Position numbers and translations under genes: made by a program
The notes under the pieces: model-generated
What the model was told of the DNA's origin: nothing
The model's database searches: none
The model's input: the letters and a program-made list of their open reading frames with translations, nothing else
Shown here: in pieces, positions 18,609-27,274 of the stretch
How positions within the stretch are numbered: the first letter of the stretch is position 1
Layout: each line of letters opens with the position of its first letter
DNA from: Paenibacillus sp. FSL K6-0276
GTDB taxonomy: Bacteria; Bacillota; Bacilli; Paenibacillales; Paenibacillaceae
DNA length: 64,000 bases
Assembly: GCF_037977235.1 (NCBI RefSeq)
Contig: NZ_CP150276.1
Span: 6,014,001-6,078,000 of the forward strand
Direction: 5' to 3'

Positions 18609-19796
18609 TTATGAGGTACGCTTCAAATGGTATGTGCTTTTTTTCGGAGGTACCATTTTCATCACATGTTTGCTCTTTTTTTTGACCAGCTGCAGTTTCT
18701 TCTTTCTCATTTGTAGTGCTTTTTTCTTCTTTACATGTAGACGCTTGATCAGTTTTAACCGCTTTATTGAACGGTATTTGGCGCGGATCATTCTTTTCTT
18801 TCTCAGTCTCAATTTCAGTCTACGTCTTATCCGTAACCGTAACGATCTGCGGCGTTTCCATCTGTGCGGCTTTACGGGAATGTTCTCCGGGGCCGGGGCT
18901 ACCACTTCAGGGACCGGGTTTTCCGGTAGCTGTATTGCTACAGGCTGAATTTCTGGAGCGGGCGGCTCAGGCGCGATGTTGGCCTGCTCCGGCTCGTAAA
19001 CCGGCTCTGATGAAAGTTCTCTAGCCCACGGGGTCATGGCAAGGAATTTAGCGTATAGCGGTGCTGAGGGTGAATCGTTATCCCACCATTTGTTGTCCCC
19101 GGCGAAGTGAACAATTTTGTTCTCTAACTCGAGTTCAGCATGCGCGAACGTATTAAAGCGCTGATCCATTTGCAAATAGTTGGAGCTATAAACAGAATTC
19201 AGAACATCCTGATCAGGCATGGTCATCGTTGGATAGCTACGCAAGAAATGGAGCATTTCTTCATACCAGGTCTGTTTATTGCGGATATTGTCCAGATGAA
19301 ACAGAATCACGCCTGAGTTAAAATACAGCTCTGCACTAAGGCCAAGTGAAGTAAAGTACTCCAGCAAATTTTGGCCTTGATCCAGCACTGCGCCCAAATA
19401 CCGTTCTCCCAGGTCGATGCTCCACAATTCGTTAATATCCATATTGACCAAAATGTCGCAGTCCATATAAATAATCCTGTCGGTCTGAATAAATAGCGGA
19501 AGCAACAAACGGTACATACTAGCTATTGTCCAATAGTCGATCTTGTGCACGCCGGCAGCAACTTCATGCATATCCCCAGGAACTGTAACATGATAAAAAA
19601 AGATGTTGTGATGAAATAGATCCACCAACTGGCTGAGTTTACCCTTGTTTTCTTCACCTAAGGAATCATCATGCACAATGTGCACATTAATTGTTTGCTG
19701 GGTATTGGAAAAAATTGATGCCAGAACAACACCCGCATGCTCCGTGTAGCTCCCGTCTTTATCGTTGATCGTCAAAACCAACTCAATCATTTTCAA
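18609..19796 (-). CDS. GT8-family glycosyltransferase with a highly basic C-terminal tail
   Basis: 395 residues from ATG at 19796. The catalytic GT-A fold of family 8 covers about 1-265: DxD motif IYMDCDILVNMDI, LYFNSGVILF, MPDQDVLN and the terminal IVHFAGDNKWW. The family transfers sugars from UDP-glucose or UDP-galactose, often to cell-surface glycans. A Pro/Glu-rich linker (about 270-318) leads to a tail of about 75 residues made almost entirely of Lys and Arg (for example RRRSLRLRIRRRLKLRLRKK). The tail is not part of normal GT8 enzymes and could bind membranes, teichoic acid or nucleic acid. Encoded after the nucleotidyltransferase in the same operon. Confidence 0.82.
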   Translation of the reverse strand: MKMIELVLTINDKDGSYTEHAGVVLASIFSNTQQTINVHIVHDDSLGEENKGKLSQLVDLFHHNIFFYHVTVPGDMHEVAAGVHKIDYWTIASMYRLLLPLFIQTDRIIYMDCDILVNMDINELWSIDLGERYLGAVLDQGQNLLEYFTSLGLSAELYFNSGVILFHLDNIRNKQTWYEEMLHFLRSYPTMTMPDQDVLNSVYSSNYLQMDQRFNTFAHAELELENKIVHFAGDNKWWDNDSPSAPLYAKFLAMTPWARELSSEPVYEPEQANIAPEPPAPEIQPVAIQLPENPVPEVVAPAPENIPVKPHRWKRRRSLRLRIRRRLKLRLRKKRMIRAKYRSIKRLKLIKRLHVKKKKALQMRKKKLQLVKKKSKHVMKMVPPKKSTYHLKRTS

Positions 19797-19887
19797 GGAT
19801 CACCTACCCTTAAAAGTATTTTTGCATAGCCGCCTTATGCATTAGACTACTCTAAGTGTATGTGATTACCCCAGTGAATGGATTGGA

Positions 19888-20952
19888 CTAATCCCCGGTA
19901 CGGATCCGATTTAATTGTGAATCGTTCTGCCAGTCAGGACAGATTCTTGTAACCGTTGCACGATCTCCCAGGATATGACGGGCAGGCTGCTCCTGAATTT
20001 CTTGTTCAACCAGATGAACATCTGATCCAAAAACACTCCCCTCCGCATGAACATGGGACAACCACACCTGATCCGTCAAAATGCTATTGGTTAGAATGCA
20101 ATGTTCGACGACGCTATTCGGACCAATATACACATGAGGTCCAATGATACTGTTCTTTACACGGGCGGTCGGATCGACCCTAACCGGAGGGATCCACTGA
20201 ACCGAGGTGTTATTGCAGGACGGCATCACGACGTTCTTTGGATCATGGTCCATCTGGTACCGATTCGCCTCAAGCCAGCGTTCATGGGTTCCAATATCAA
20301 AAAAGGGTGCAGTCGCTATGCTGTACGCAACATGCCCGCCTTCTGAAATTACCCCTTGAATGGCATCCGTTAGCTCGTATTCACCCCGGGGTGAAGGCGT
20401 AAGTTTCTCAATGGCCGGCCAGATGGCTGCAGTCAAAGCATACACGCCGACAATAGCCAAATTCGATTTCGGGTCACGGGGTTTCTCTTCCAAATTGACG
20501 ATCTTCCCCTCTTCAATCACGGCAATACCGAATTGACGGGGCTCATTGACCCGCTGAAGCAGTATCGAAGCTGCAGATTGATCTGCATCCAGTGATCGGA
20601 TCAATGGCTCTAGATCACCTTCATACAAATTATCGCCAAGCATCAATAAAAAAGAGGAATCCTCCACAAAAGGCTGCGCGCTTTTGACCGCATCCGCCAG
20701 TCCCTTAGCTTCTTTTTGCAGCAGAAAGGTTAAAGTGGCCTTCCACCGCTCCCCATCCCCAATCATTTCCTGGATCTCTCCTTGCGAAGGGTTCACTACG
20801 ATTCCAATATCGGTAATTCCGGCCGCAACGAGTTTGTTAATGATTGAGACAAGAATATACTCCCCGTTAACAGGCAGCATGCACTTTGGTTTGGTATAAG
20901 TCGAAGGCTGCAGTCTCGTCCCCCGGCCGGCGCACAAGATTAGTCCTTTCAT
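19888..20952 (-). CDS. Long-type glucose-1-phosphate nucleotidyltransferase (RmlA-like)
   Basis: 354 residues from ATG at 20952, after a GGGGGGAC site. The N-terminal nucleotidyltransferase domain has the signature LILCAGRGTRLQPSTYTKPK, metal-binding LMLGDNLYEGD, EKPRDPKSNLAIVGVYAL and FFDIGTHERWLEAN. The C-terminal quarter has left-handed beta-helix hexapeptides (IIGPHVYIGPNSVVEHC). This is the architecture of the long glucose-1-phosphate thymidylyltransferase branch, which makes NDP-sugars, often for antibiotics or surface sugars. It lies 91 bases upstream of the GT8 gene, so it probably supplies that enzyme's sugar donor. Nucleotide preference is not certain. Confidence 0.85.
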   Translation of the reverse strand: MKGLILCAGRGTRLQPSTYTKPKCMLPVNGEYILVSIINKLVAAGITDIGIVVNPSQGEIQEMIGDGERWKATLTFLLQKEAKGLADAVKSAQPFVEDSSFLLMLGDNLYEGDLEPLIRSLDADQSAASILLQRVNEPRQFGIAVIEEGKIVNLEEKPRDPKSNLAIVGVYALTAAIWPAIEKLTPSPRGEYELTDAIQGVISEGGHVAYSIATAPFFDIGTHERWLEANRYQMDHDPKNVVMPSCNNTSVQWIPPVRVDPTARVKNSIIGPHVYIGPNSVVEHCILTNSILTDQVWLSHVHAEGSVFGSDVHLVEQEIQEQPARHILGDRATVTRICPDWQNDSQLNRIRTGD

Positions 20953-21137
20953 AAACGTCCCCCCTACTCATTAAATTTGCAAACTGCGAGACTTGTTGCA
21001 AATAGCTATTATATACTTTATGCACAAGCTATTGAGAGAGCTTGGGTATATATTAAGCAGCAATAACCTATTAAACTATGATCCGGAAGGCATATATTCG
21101 TCATCCACTTTTTCTGATCATTAGATTAAAATACAAA

Positions 21138-21162
21138 TGACCCGTAGGAGGGTCACTTTTTT
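21138..21162 (+). terminator. Terminator-like hairpin
   Basis: TGACCC/GGGTCA stem followed by CTTTTTT on the plus strand. No plus-strand gene precedes it, so it is probably a leftover. Confidence 0.5.
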
Positions 21163-21308
21163 AAAGTTTCCATCTTACGAGTCACGGTTTAGTTCAAAGC
21201 CTGCCGGGTTCTTTTTTATTCAGCTCATGCAACCGGTCATTGGAATGCTACGGTTAAAGTACATCTGCGATCAGATTGGTCATCATCTCTCTGCAAATTA
21301 GTCGCCAG

Positions 21309-21436
21309 CTTGGGTGGAAAGGTGTAGTTCCCTATACTTCGCTGGAGTAATTCCCCTCTTTCTTGCGAAAGGTAGCTACAAAGTGGCTAACATCATTGTA
21401 GCCTGCTAATAACGATGCTTCTCTAATCGCCACCAC
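21309..21436 (-). pseudogene. AraC-family regulator C-terminal remnant (frameshifted)
   Basis: On the minus strand one frame gives AIREASLLAGYNDVSHFVATFRKKEG and, after a one-base shift, ITPAKYRELH. Together they are the classic end of an AraC/XylS helix-turn-helix domain. Nothing else of the gene remains. Confidence 0.65.
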
Positions 21437-21521
21437 TGAGTGACAGTTTTGTTTGCAGCACTTATCATCTACAACTACAAAAAAGAATGGAGCGCTCCCT
21501 TGAGGGCCCACCCCTAAAAAA

Positions 21522-21571
21522 ACTTGCCCCTACTTATGATACGGTTCACCGTATCATCTACAAAGCGAAAT
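21522..21571. repeat. SCC-like attachment site c with palindromic arm
   Basis: Minus strand reads GGT GAA CCG TAT CAT AAG TAG (G-E-P-Y-H-K-stop), in direct orientation with rlmH. The arm beyond forms an inverted copy of the core (ATGATACGGT-TC-ACCGTATCAT), shared with site e. It separates module b-c from module c-d. Confidence 0.85.
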
Positions 21572-21644
21572 CAAAGAGGCTAACCTAAAAGATAACTAAA
21601 CACATAATGGATCTGTTATTCACCTAAAAAAACAACAAAAGACC

Positions 21645-21679
21645 GATCCGTTATGTCATTAAGAATGACATAACAGATC
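21645..21679. terminator. Strong hairpin at the end of module c-d
   Basis: 16-bp stem GATCCGTTATGTCATT / AATGACATAACAGATC with one G-T pair and loop AAG. It lies downstream of the minus-strand operon ending at 21860. There is no pronounced T-run, so it may be a terminator or an mRNA-stabilising end. Confidence 0.5.
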
Positions 21680-21859
21680 GATCTGAACTAACACCTTATC
21701 GTATGCATCGGCTATTTCTAACTTTTATTTCGCTTGCATAAATCATTAAGAACTGACTGTATCTGGCCAGCGTAATGCATATGGATCTTTACTCTTGCAA
21801 GTTAATGGGCTAGTAAATAGACAAACGAATTACCCATCATCTTTTAATGCTATCTCGTG
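21680..21859. other. Gap between hairpin and operon end
   Basis: No gene recognised in this AT-rich stretch. Confidence 0.3.
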
Positions 21860-22639
21860 CTAGTGATTCGTCTTCATTGAGTTAATTAAACAATAAGGAT
21901 TATCTATTAAGTGCTCAGAAACTACGTCCACAAAATCAGAAAATGCACATTGTGATACATACCCATTACCCATCGGTACCTTATAAAATTGATTTCGTTC
22001 CGTTAACCAGGTCTCTATAGGTTCTAAATTTAAACGAGGATCGAGTTCTAGATCGCGTGCAAAGAATTTATATGTACGCTTCATTTCCTCTCCATTATCA
22101 ACATAGTTACCGCTGACAATTTTCCATTGTCGATATGGGACTTCTAAACGTTCCTCAACGTAATGAACTAGAGAGGCCGCCTGAATTGGTGCTCCAAGCA
22201 AGAGTACTTTTGCGCCAAGACCCAGCATTAGACCAAAAGCACCATTCGCATCAAATGAGGAACTAGTATCTGGAGTAGTAATCGTCTCAGCAAGTCGTCC
22301 AACCGCCGCGATTGACTGAAGTGGATGACAGCTTCGAAGGCCTTCAGGCAGTAGACGTACAACCTCTGAGAACACTCCCATTCCTTCGGATGAAGTTTGC
22401 TGACGATTATACGTCAATCCTTGTATAAATCCAAAGTTAAAAGTCGGGACTACAATTGTCCCTTCGCTCCCTAGATAGTCAAGTAACAGACGTAATAACT
22501 GGGCTGGTATCTCCTGAGGCTGACAGCCTTCCATCCTACCCAATTGAAACAAGGAGCTATGGACAAACACCATATCTCCGGAGTACACATTAGCTGCTTG
22601 TAAGGCTTGCAGAAAATCCTCATTCGTAAACTTTTTCAT
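21860..22639 (-). CDS. AAC(3)-family acyltransferase
   Basis: 259 residues from ATG at 22639. It has the fold signatures of the aminoglycoside 3-N-acetyltransferase family: MVFVHSSLFQLG (about 23-34), GTIVVPTFNFGF (about 60-71), GVFSEVVRLLPEG and CHPLQSIAAVGRLA (about 104-117), with the conserved His in the YVEE region. Many members are not resistance enzymes but acylate amino sugars or carrier-bound intermediates. Here it is the last gene of an operon with an adenylating ligase, a carrier protein and a GNAT, so a biosynthetic acyl transfer is more likely than resistance. It overlaps the GNAT gene by 4 bases. Confidence 0.8.
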   Translation of the reverse strand: MKKFTNEDFLQALQAANVYSGDMVFVHSSLFQLGRMEGCQPQEIPAQLLRLLLDYLGSEGTIVVPTFNFGFIQGLTYNRQQTSSEGMGVFSEVVRLLPEGLRSCHPLQSIAAVGRLAETITTPDTSSSFDANGAFGLMLGLGAKVLLLGAPIQAASLVHYVEERLEVPYRQWKIVSGNYVDNGEEMKRTYKFFARDLELDPRLNLEPIETWLTERNQFYKVPMGNGYVSQCAFSDFVDVVSEHLIDNPYCLINSMKTNH

Positions 22640-23127
22640 TTGGAAGCTCCCATTATAAACTTACGCATTTGGCATACCTCATATTCATAACCATTCTTGT
22701 TCCAGAAGTCACGTCCATTTTCATTTTGATAAAGTACCTGTAGCTCAATTGAATCTACCTGTTGCGCAACAAACCACTCCTCGACTCTACTTACGAGCTC
22801 ACTCCCTATACCGTGTTTGCGCATATCCGAGTTCACAAAAACATGTGAAATAATACCGACTTTTTTTCCTCCTAAATAGTTAGGAAGCACTTTGATCGTC
22901 CCTTGTGCGAAACCAATTGAATCCTTCCCATTATGAGCTACCCAAACAACGCCAAACTTACCCAGCATTGGCAATATTGATTTTGACCACATTTTCTCAC
23001 CACCGGGCACTAATGGGAGTAGCAGTCCGTTCTCATTCATATAAGCGTACATACGAACAAACAAATTTTCAGTTTGTTCTATTAATGGACCTGTAGCTAA
23101 AAGCTCAAGGTATTGAATGTTCTCCAT
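22636..23127 (-). CDS. GNAT-family N-acetyltransferase
   Basis: 163 residues from ATG at 23127 (MENIQYLELLATG), chosen because AAGGGG precedes it and it begins just past the carrier-protein stop; the frame is open 72 bases further. The acetyl-CoA-binding loop is visible in IISHVFVNSDMRKHGIGSELVSRVEEW (R/Q-x-x-G-x-G/A-like RKHGIG), followed by the ELQVLYQNENGRDFWNKNGY motif of beta-5 and alpha-4. The substrate is unknown. It is coupled on both sides (4-base overlap downstream, 4-base gap upstream), so it is an integral part of the pathway. Confidence 0.85.
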   Translation of the reverse strand: MENIQYLELLATGPLIEQTENLFVRMYAYMNENGLLLPLVPGGEKMWSKSILPMLGKFGVVWVAHNGKDSIGFAQGTIKVLPNYLGGKKVGIISHVFVNSDMRKHGIGSELVSRVEEWFVAQQVDSIELQVLYQNENGRDFWNKNGYEYEVCQMRKFIMGASK

Positions 23128-23131
23128 GTGG

Positions 23132-23389
23132 CTAAAACCCCTTAATGCATTTGATAAATCCTGCAAGTTTTGTATACTGCTCAGGATCAGAATGCTCAAA
23201 GTCCATTTCCACTTCGAAGTTTTGCTCTACTTGAGCGACTAACTCTATAAAACCAATGGAGTCAATAACACCAGGTAGTAGTTGAAACGAGTCGGTAAAA
23301 TCCCCACGTGTAATCCCGAAAAGTTCTAGTCTATCTTGTAAAATATTATATATATAATTTTCAACTTCTTCGTATTTTACGGTCATCAT
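23132..23389 (-). CDS. Acyl carrier protein
   Basis: 85 residues, or 84 from the second Met. The phosphopantetheine-attachment serine is in the motif LLPGVIDSIGFIELV (Ser about 46), with the usual four-helix pattern and acidic surface. It overlaps the adenylation gene by 4 bases, the standard arrangement for a ligase that loads its own carrier, as in DltA/DltC or stand-alone NRPS initiation pairs. The loaded substrate (amino acid or fatty acid) cannot be read from the sequence. It is separate from the fatty-acid AcpP. Confidence 0.88.
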   Translation of the reverse strand: MMTVKYEEVENYIYNILQDRLELFGITRGDFTDSFQLLPGVIDSIGFIELVAQVEQNFEVEMDFEHSDPEQYTKLAGFIKCIKGF

Positions 23390-25005
23390 AATACCTCCAA
23401 TTGTTTAATCAACTGTTTGCGATCAATTTTCCCATTTGCATTTAGTGGGAGCTCTTCAACAAAAAACAACTTCCTAGGTATCATATATTCAGGCAATTTT
23501 TTATGGCAATAGTTAAGTATTTCTAAGTAATTTGCTTCTTCTTCCTTTGGTAAAAAGGCATATACTCCCTCAGCCTTGTTATTATCTAACAGTAATGGAA
23601 CCACAACCGCAAATGTGGCTCCAGTTGTAAGAAGAACATGCTCGATTTCCTGAATTTCTACACGGTAGCCCAATATTTGAAGTTGATTATCTTTACGCCC
23701 TAAGTAATATAGATTGTTCGATTCGTCACGCATCACAATGTCGCCAGTTCTATACCAAACTTTTTTGTTTTCATTAGGAAACGTTATATATGCTTGCTTA
23801 GTCTTCTCATCGTCGTTAAGGTATCCTCTAGTCACTTGCGTTCCAGATAAAAGTAATTCGCCTGCATTACCAACTAGCATTTCGCGAAGGTCCTCACCAA
23901 TTATTCTCCACTCCTGTGTTGGAAAAACACGTCCAATAGGTACTAATCCTTGTACACATTCACTAGGAGAGTACCCCAAATCCCAATGATATTGTGATAT
24001 TGCAATAGTTGCCTCAGTAGGACCATATAAATTTACTACAATCGAGTGGTTTGCTGCTTCCTGCCAAACCTCGGCAACACCTTGAGGAAGGGCTTCACCG
24101 CAAAAGAAACTATAACGAAGAGTTGGAAACACATTACCTTTAAGCAACCTTAGTTTTTGCATGAATATAGGGACTGATGGGACTGAGAACCAAACTGTCA
24201 GCTCCTGGTCCTTGATGAACTTTGCAGGTGACATTACCGCTTGTTCTGGAACTGTATGTAGACAGGCTCCACTCTCCCAACAAACGAACATATCATGTAC
24301 ACTGAGGTCGAAAGTCATGTCAAACATTTGAGAGAAGCGGTCAGTTTCATTGAAATGATACGATTTAATAAACTGCTGCAAATAGGAAGTTACATTACGG
24401 TGGCTAACTGGCACACCTTTTGGATTTCCCGTACTCCCTGAAGTGAACAACAGATAGGCTACCTTCTCAGGCTGGCATGATAACGGGCTCCACAACTCAT
24501 TGCCTTCCTGCAAATTCTCTTTACCGAAGAATCGATGGTTGCAGTCTAACACATCAATTGGGATCTCTTTATGATCCATGAAGGGTACAATGATGTTAAG
24601 ACGACGATTTACAAAGGGTATCAATTTCAAAAGGAGTTCAAATGCCTCAACTCCCACAATAATAGTCGTCACTTTTGAAGCTTCCAACATATAAAGTGTT
24701 CGCTCCAGAGGAAATTTAGGATTAAGCGGCACATAGCCACGTCCTGAGGTCAATATTCCCAAAATCCCTGAATAAGCAGTTAGGCTGCGTGCAGCAAACA
24801 AGGCCGCCATTTCTTGCTCTTCCCCCGCTTCAACCTTTTCTATTAATTGTGCCAGTTGTATTGCTTTGTCACCAAGTTGAGTATATGTGTAAACCTGATC
24901 TTGCACAACTAAAGCAGGCCTGTCATGAAAGCGTTCAGCTGATCTCCAAAAGCCAGCTCCTAACCAATCCTCTTTGGCACCTACACATGATATGTTTTGA
25001 TTCAT
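23386..25005 (-). CDS. Stand-alone adenylation domain (AMP-dependent ligase)
   Basis: 539 residues from ATG at 25005, after GAAAGGA; 11 upstream codons are also open. Adenylate-forming core motifs: A3 LLFTSGSTGNPKGVPVSHRN (about 176-195), A5 NLYGPTEATI, A7 WYRTGDIVM, A8 GRKDNQLQILGYRVEIQEIE, and the A10 Lys in LPLNANGKIDRKQL. There is no condensation or fused carrier domain; the carrier is the next gene. It should activate a carboxylic acid, probably an amino acid, as the AMP ester and load it onto the carrier. It resembles DltA-type and NRPS initiation enzymes, but its specificity pocket cannot be assigned here. Confidence 0.88.
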   Translation of the reverse strand: MNQNISCVGAKEDWLGAGFWRSAERFHDRPALVVQDQVYTYTQLGDKAIQLAQLIEKVEAGEEQEMAALFAARSLTAYSGILGILTSGRGYVPLNPKFPLERTLYMLEASKVTTIIVGVEAFELLLKLIPFVNRRLNIIVPFMDHKEIPIDVLDCNHRFFGKENLQEGNELWSPLSCQPEKVAYLLFTSGSTGNPKGVPVSHRNVTSYLQQFIKSYHFNETDRFSQMFDMTFDLSVHDMFVCWESGACLHTVPEQAVMSPAKFIKDQELTVWFSVPSVPIFMQKLRLLKGNVFPTLRYSFFCGEALPQGVAEVWQEAANHSIVVNLYGPTEATIAISQYHWDLGYSPSECVQGLVPIGRVFPTQEWRIIGEDLREMLVGNAGELLLSGTQVTRGYLNDDEKTKQAYITFPNENKKVWYRTGDIVMRDESNNLYYLGRKDNQLQILGYRVEIQEIEHVLLTTGATFAVVVPLLLDNNKAEGVYAFLPKEEEANYLEILNYCHKKLPEYMIPRKLFFVEELPLNANGKIDRKQLIKQLEVL

Positions 25006-25085
25006 TGAATTGTCCTTTCTCGTACAAAAATTACGCACCGATAAAATCTACAATTGTAGGAGAATTAAGGTATCTTTAATAGGAC

Positions 25086-26384
25086 TTAATCATCACTTGA
25101 TAACAAATCATTCTCATATAGATTATCGACAATCTTGTAGAGCTCTTTTATTTTTACTTGAATAATATTACTTATTTGAATTAAATCCCGTTCCCCATCT
25201 GCATAAGCAATAAAGTTCATCATATCCCGAACTATTTTACCTGTTTCTTTAGTACTGAGGGTTGGATATAATCCCCTCTTTCCTAATTGAGGCTCCCCAA
25301 AACATTTAATTTTATATTTTGTGTTCTTTTCAATTAATTCAATGCATTCCTTATAGATTTCAAAACTTCCCTGTAAACCTTTCGCCGTAACAAGCTCCAT
25401 ATTATCTAATGACGTATGATATTCAGGGTACTCTCCAAATTTTGACCTCATAATGCTCGCTACAGGTAGATCTATGCCTGGACTGCAATATTGCCTTTCA
25501 TCACTTCCACGTTCGAGATACGAATAGCTTATAAATTCCGGTTGAGACGATTTTAAAATATTTAATGCAACTCGATCCGCTAATGTATTTCCATTTCGTG
25601 AACAAAGATACGAATAGGCTCGTTCATCACCGACACACGAAATATTATATCCAGCAATAATATTTGCCTTCATAATTTCCATATTTCTACTTAGATAAGC
25701 TATGGATCCTATAGTTTCAGGGATAAAAATAATCCGATAAGTATATTTTCTGTTAGCACTCAAGATCCACTTGGCTAGTGATGTTGTAACAACAGGCCCC
25801 GATAACTCATTATTAGCCATAGATGGATGGCATACATATGTAGATAAGAATACCTCTTTTTCGCACTTTCCAGGAATAATTAACTCACCATAAGTTAGAT
25901 TCCCTTCCTTCAATTCACTATCAATGTATACTCGGTATGTTTCATCCTTAAGTTGTTTTCTTTGGTTATAGGTTATACAAAATCCCCAACGTTCCTTATA
26001 ATATGAAGTTATGTATGGTATTGCATCTGGTTGCTCTTCCAGTGAATATAAATGCTTTTGCAGTTCCTCCAGAGTGAGCTCCTTATTTACAGGGATGGAA
26101 TAACTAACCAAATGTAAATTATTTTCTTGGAAATCAACTACTTTATTCCCGTTTTTATCCATTATATAGGCGTCTCTAACATTCCACTCCTTGGGAATCT
26201 CCCAATCAAATACTTTTGTTCCGGAAGGGATTTCATGAATGGTCAAAGGGATTTCTTCTTGAATTATTCTCAATGTTTCCCTAACGCCATTTCCAGTAAT
26301 ACTACGGCAGATTGGATATAATTTTTCCATCAACTTATACATGGATAGCCCTTCATTGCTGTTAAAATGTTCACTAGTTTTCAC
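25086..26384 (-). CDS. DUF4910 aminopeptidase-like metallohydrolase
   Basis: 432 residues from ATG at 26384, after AAAGGAGAT. Recognisable features of the DUF4910/DUF2172 family (M28-like zinc aminopeptidase fold): LYPICRSITGNGVRETL at about 20-36, WNVRDAYI at about 68-75, STYVCHPSMANNELSG with the metal-site His and Asn/Glu at about 185-200, RGSDERQYCSPGIDLPV at about 293-309, EYHTSLDN at about 325-332, and a C-terminal winged-helix-like segment. The family often sits in surface-polysaccharide or secondary-metabolite clusters, where it may trim or transfer amino-acid groups. It is the first gene of the c-d operon and has AT-rich codon use. Confidence 0.82.
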   Translation of the reverse strand: MKTSEHFNSNEGLSMYKLMEKLYPICRSITGNGVRETLRIIQEEIPLTIHEIPSGTKVFDWEIPKEWNVRDAYIMDKNGNKVVDFQENNLHLVSYSIPVNKELTLEELQKHLYSLEEQPDAIPYITSYYKERWGFCITYNQRKQLKDETYRVYIDSELKEGNLTYGELIIPGKCEKEVFLSTYVCHPSMANNELSGPVVTTSLAKWILSANRKYTYRIIFIPETIGSIAYLSRNMEIMKANIIAGYNISCVGDERAYSYLCSRNGNTLADRVALNILKSSQPEFISYSYLERGSDERQYCSPGIDLPVASIMRSKFGEYPEYHTSLDNMELVTAKGLQGSFEIYKECIELIEKNTKYKIKCFGEPQLGKRGLYPTLSTKETGKIVRDMMNFIAYADGERDLIQISNIIQVKIKELYKIVDNLYENDLLSSDD

Positions 26385-26680
26385 ATTTATATCTCCTTTT
26401 CATTGTATTGCCTCAATACATATAGAAGTTGTCGATCTTTGAGATATAGAGTTCGTTATTCATATATTGTTATTACATTTACATGAATAATCCTCTATCA
26501 CAATTTATCGATTTATTTCTATTATATAGTATAATCAACAGATTTCTATTTCCCGTAAATTAAAGATAATAGTTCTCTACCATTAAAGAAAGAGTTAGCA
26601 TATTCTTTCCGAGAAACATTTTGGATAAGAACCATATAACACAGTCCGTATTTAATACTTTTCTACCCACATTAACGAAT
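26385..26680 (-). promoter_or_regulatory. Leader/promoter region of the c-d operon
   Basis: About 300 AT-rich bases precede the DUF4910 gene. They probably contain its promoter, but no clear box, riboswitch or T-box feature was identified. Confidence 0.3.
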
Positions 26681-26712
26681 AAAACTTGATCCTACTTATG
26701 ATACAATTCAGC
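26681..26712. repeat. SCC-like attachment site d
   Basis: Minus strand reads GCT GAA TTG TAT CAT AAG TAG, i.e. A-E-L-Y-H-K-stop. It is the most diverged copy, with GATCAAG after the stop instead of GGCGAAA. In direct orientation with rlmH. Its outer arm (AGCTTTACGA) resembles that of site a. Confidence 0.78.
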
Positions 26713-27274
26713 TTTACGATTCTATTGGATAAAGGCAAACCGAGAAGACTTGGTGTAATTCTCGTTGGTTCAAGCCCATACTGCTCAGCCGAAAAACATC
26801 TCGGTATTTGTCACTTCGGAGCCCTCATTGGGCGGCACTTATGGATTAACTGCATTTGAATATGCACATTATCCAGGGTGACCCATCTGGCAATTTCAAA
26901 GCGGAGATGCCAGCGATGATATGTCGTATATTGCAAGGGCTGAACTTTATTTAGCTATAAAGCCAACCATCTGAGTCTATTTAGTGAAATGCTTCAACTT
27001 TGACAGACTTAATCAAAATTAGAGGCAGCATATTTATCGGTGGAATGCTCTATTTGCCATTCGTTCAGGATCCGCCCTTAGGCAATCTCCGCCATCGCCC
27101 GCTCCGTAGCCTACGCCATCGAGTAGACGGATGGTGTGAATGTAACCGAGCTTGTTATCAGACCAGCTTCGCAGCTTATTTAAGCGTCAGTTTAAACAAC
27201 TCATCCATTACCAGTCCACAGGTGAAATAACACCTCAGTCTGATTCCACTCGGTCATTTGGTTTTTTATGAATA
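26713..27274. other. Mini-module d-e: gene debris only
   Basis: Between two attachment sites 593 bases apart lie only short broken frames. One at about 26785-26880 (plus strand) reads KNISVFVTSEPSLGGTYGL, then shifts frame near 26880. It could be a decayed enzyme gene, but no family can be named. Nothing here looks functional. Confidence 0.45.

Noticed and set aside
21860..22639. Straightforward aminoglycoside resistance gene
   Set aside because: It belongs to the AAC(3) fold family, but its operon with a ligase, a carrier protein and a GNAT points to biosynthesis; resistance cannot be claimed.
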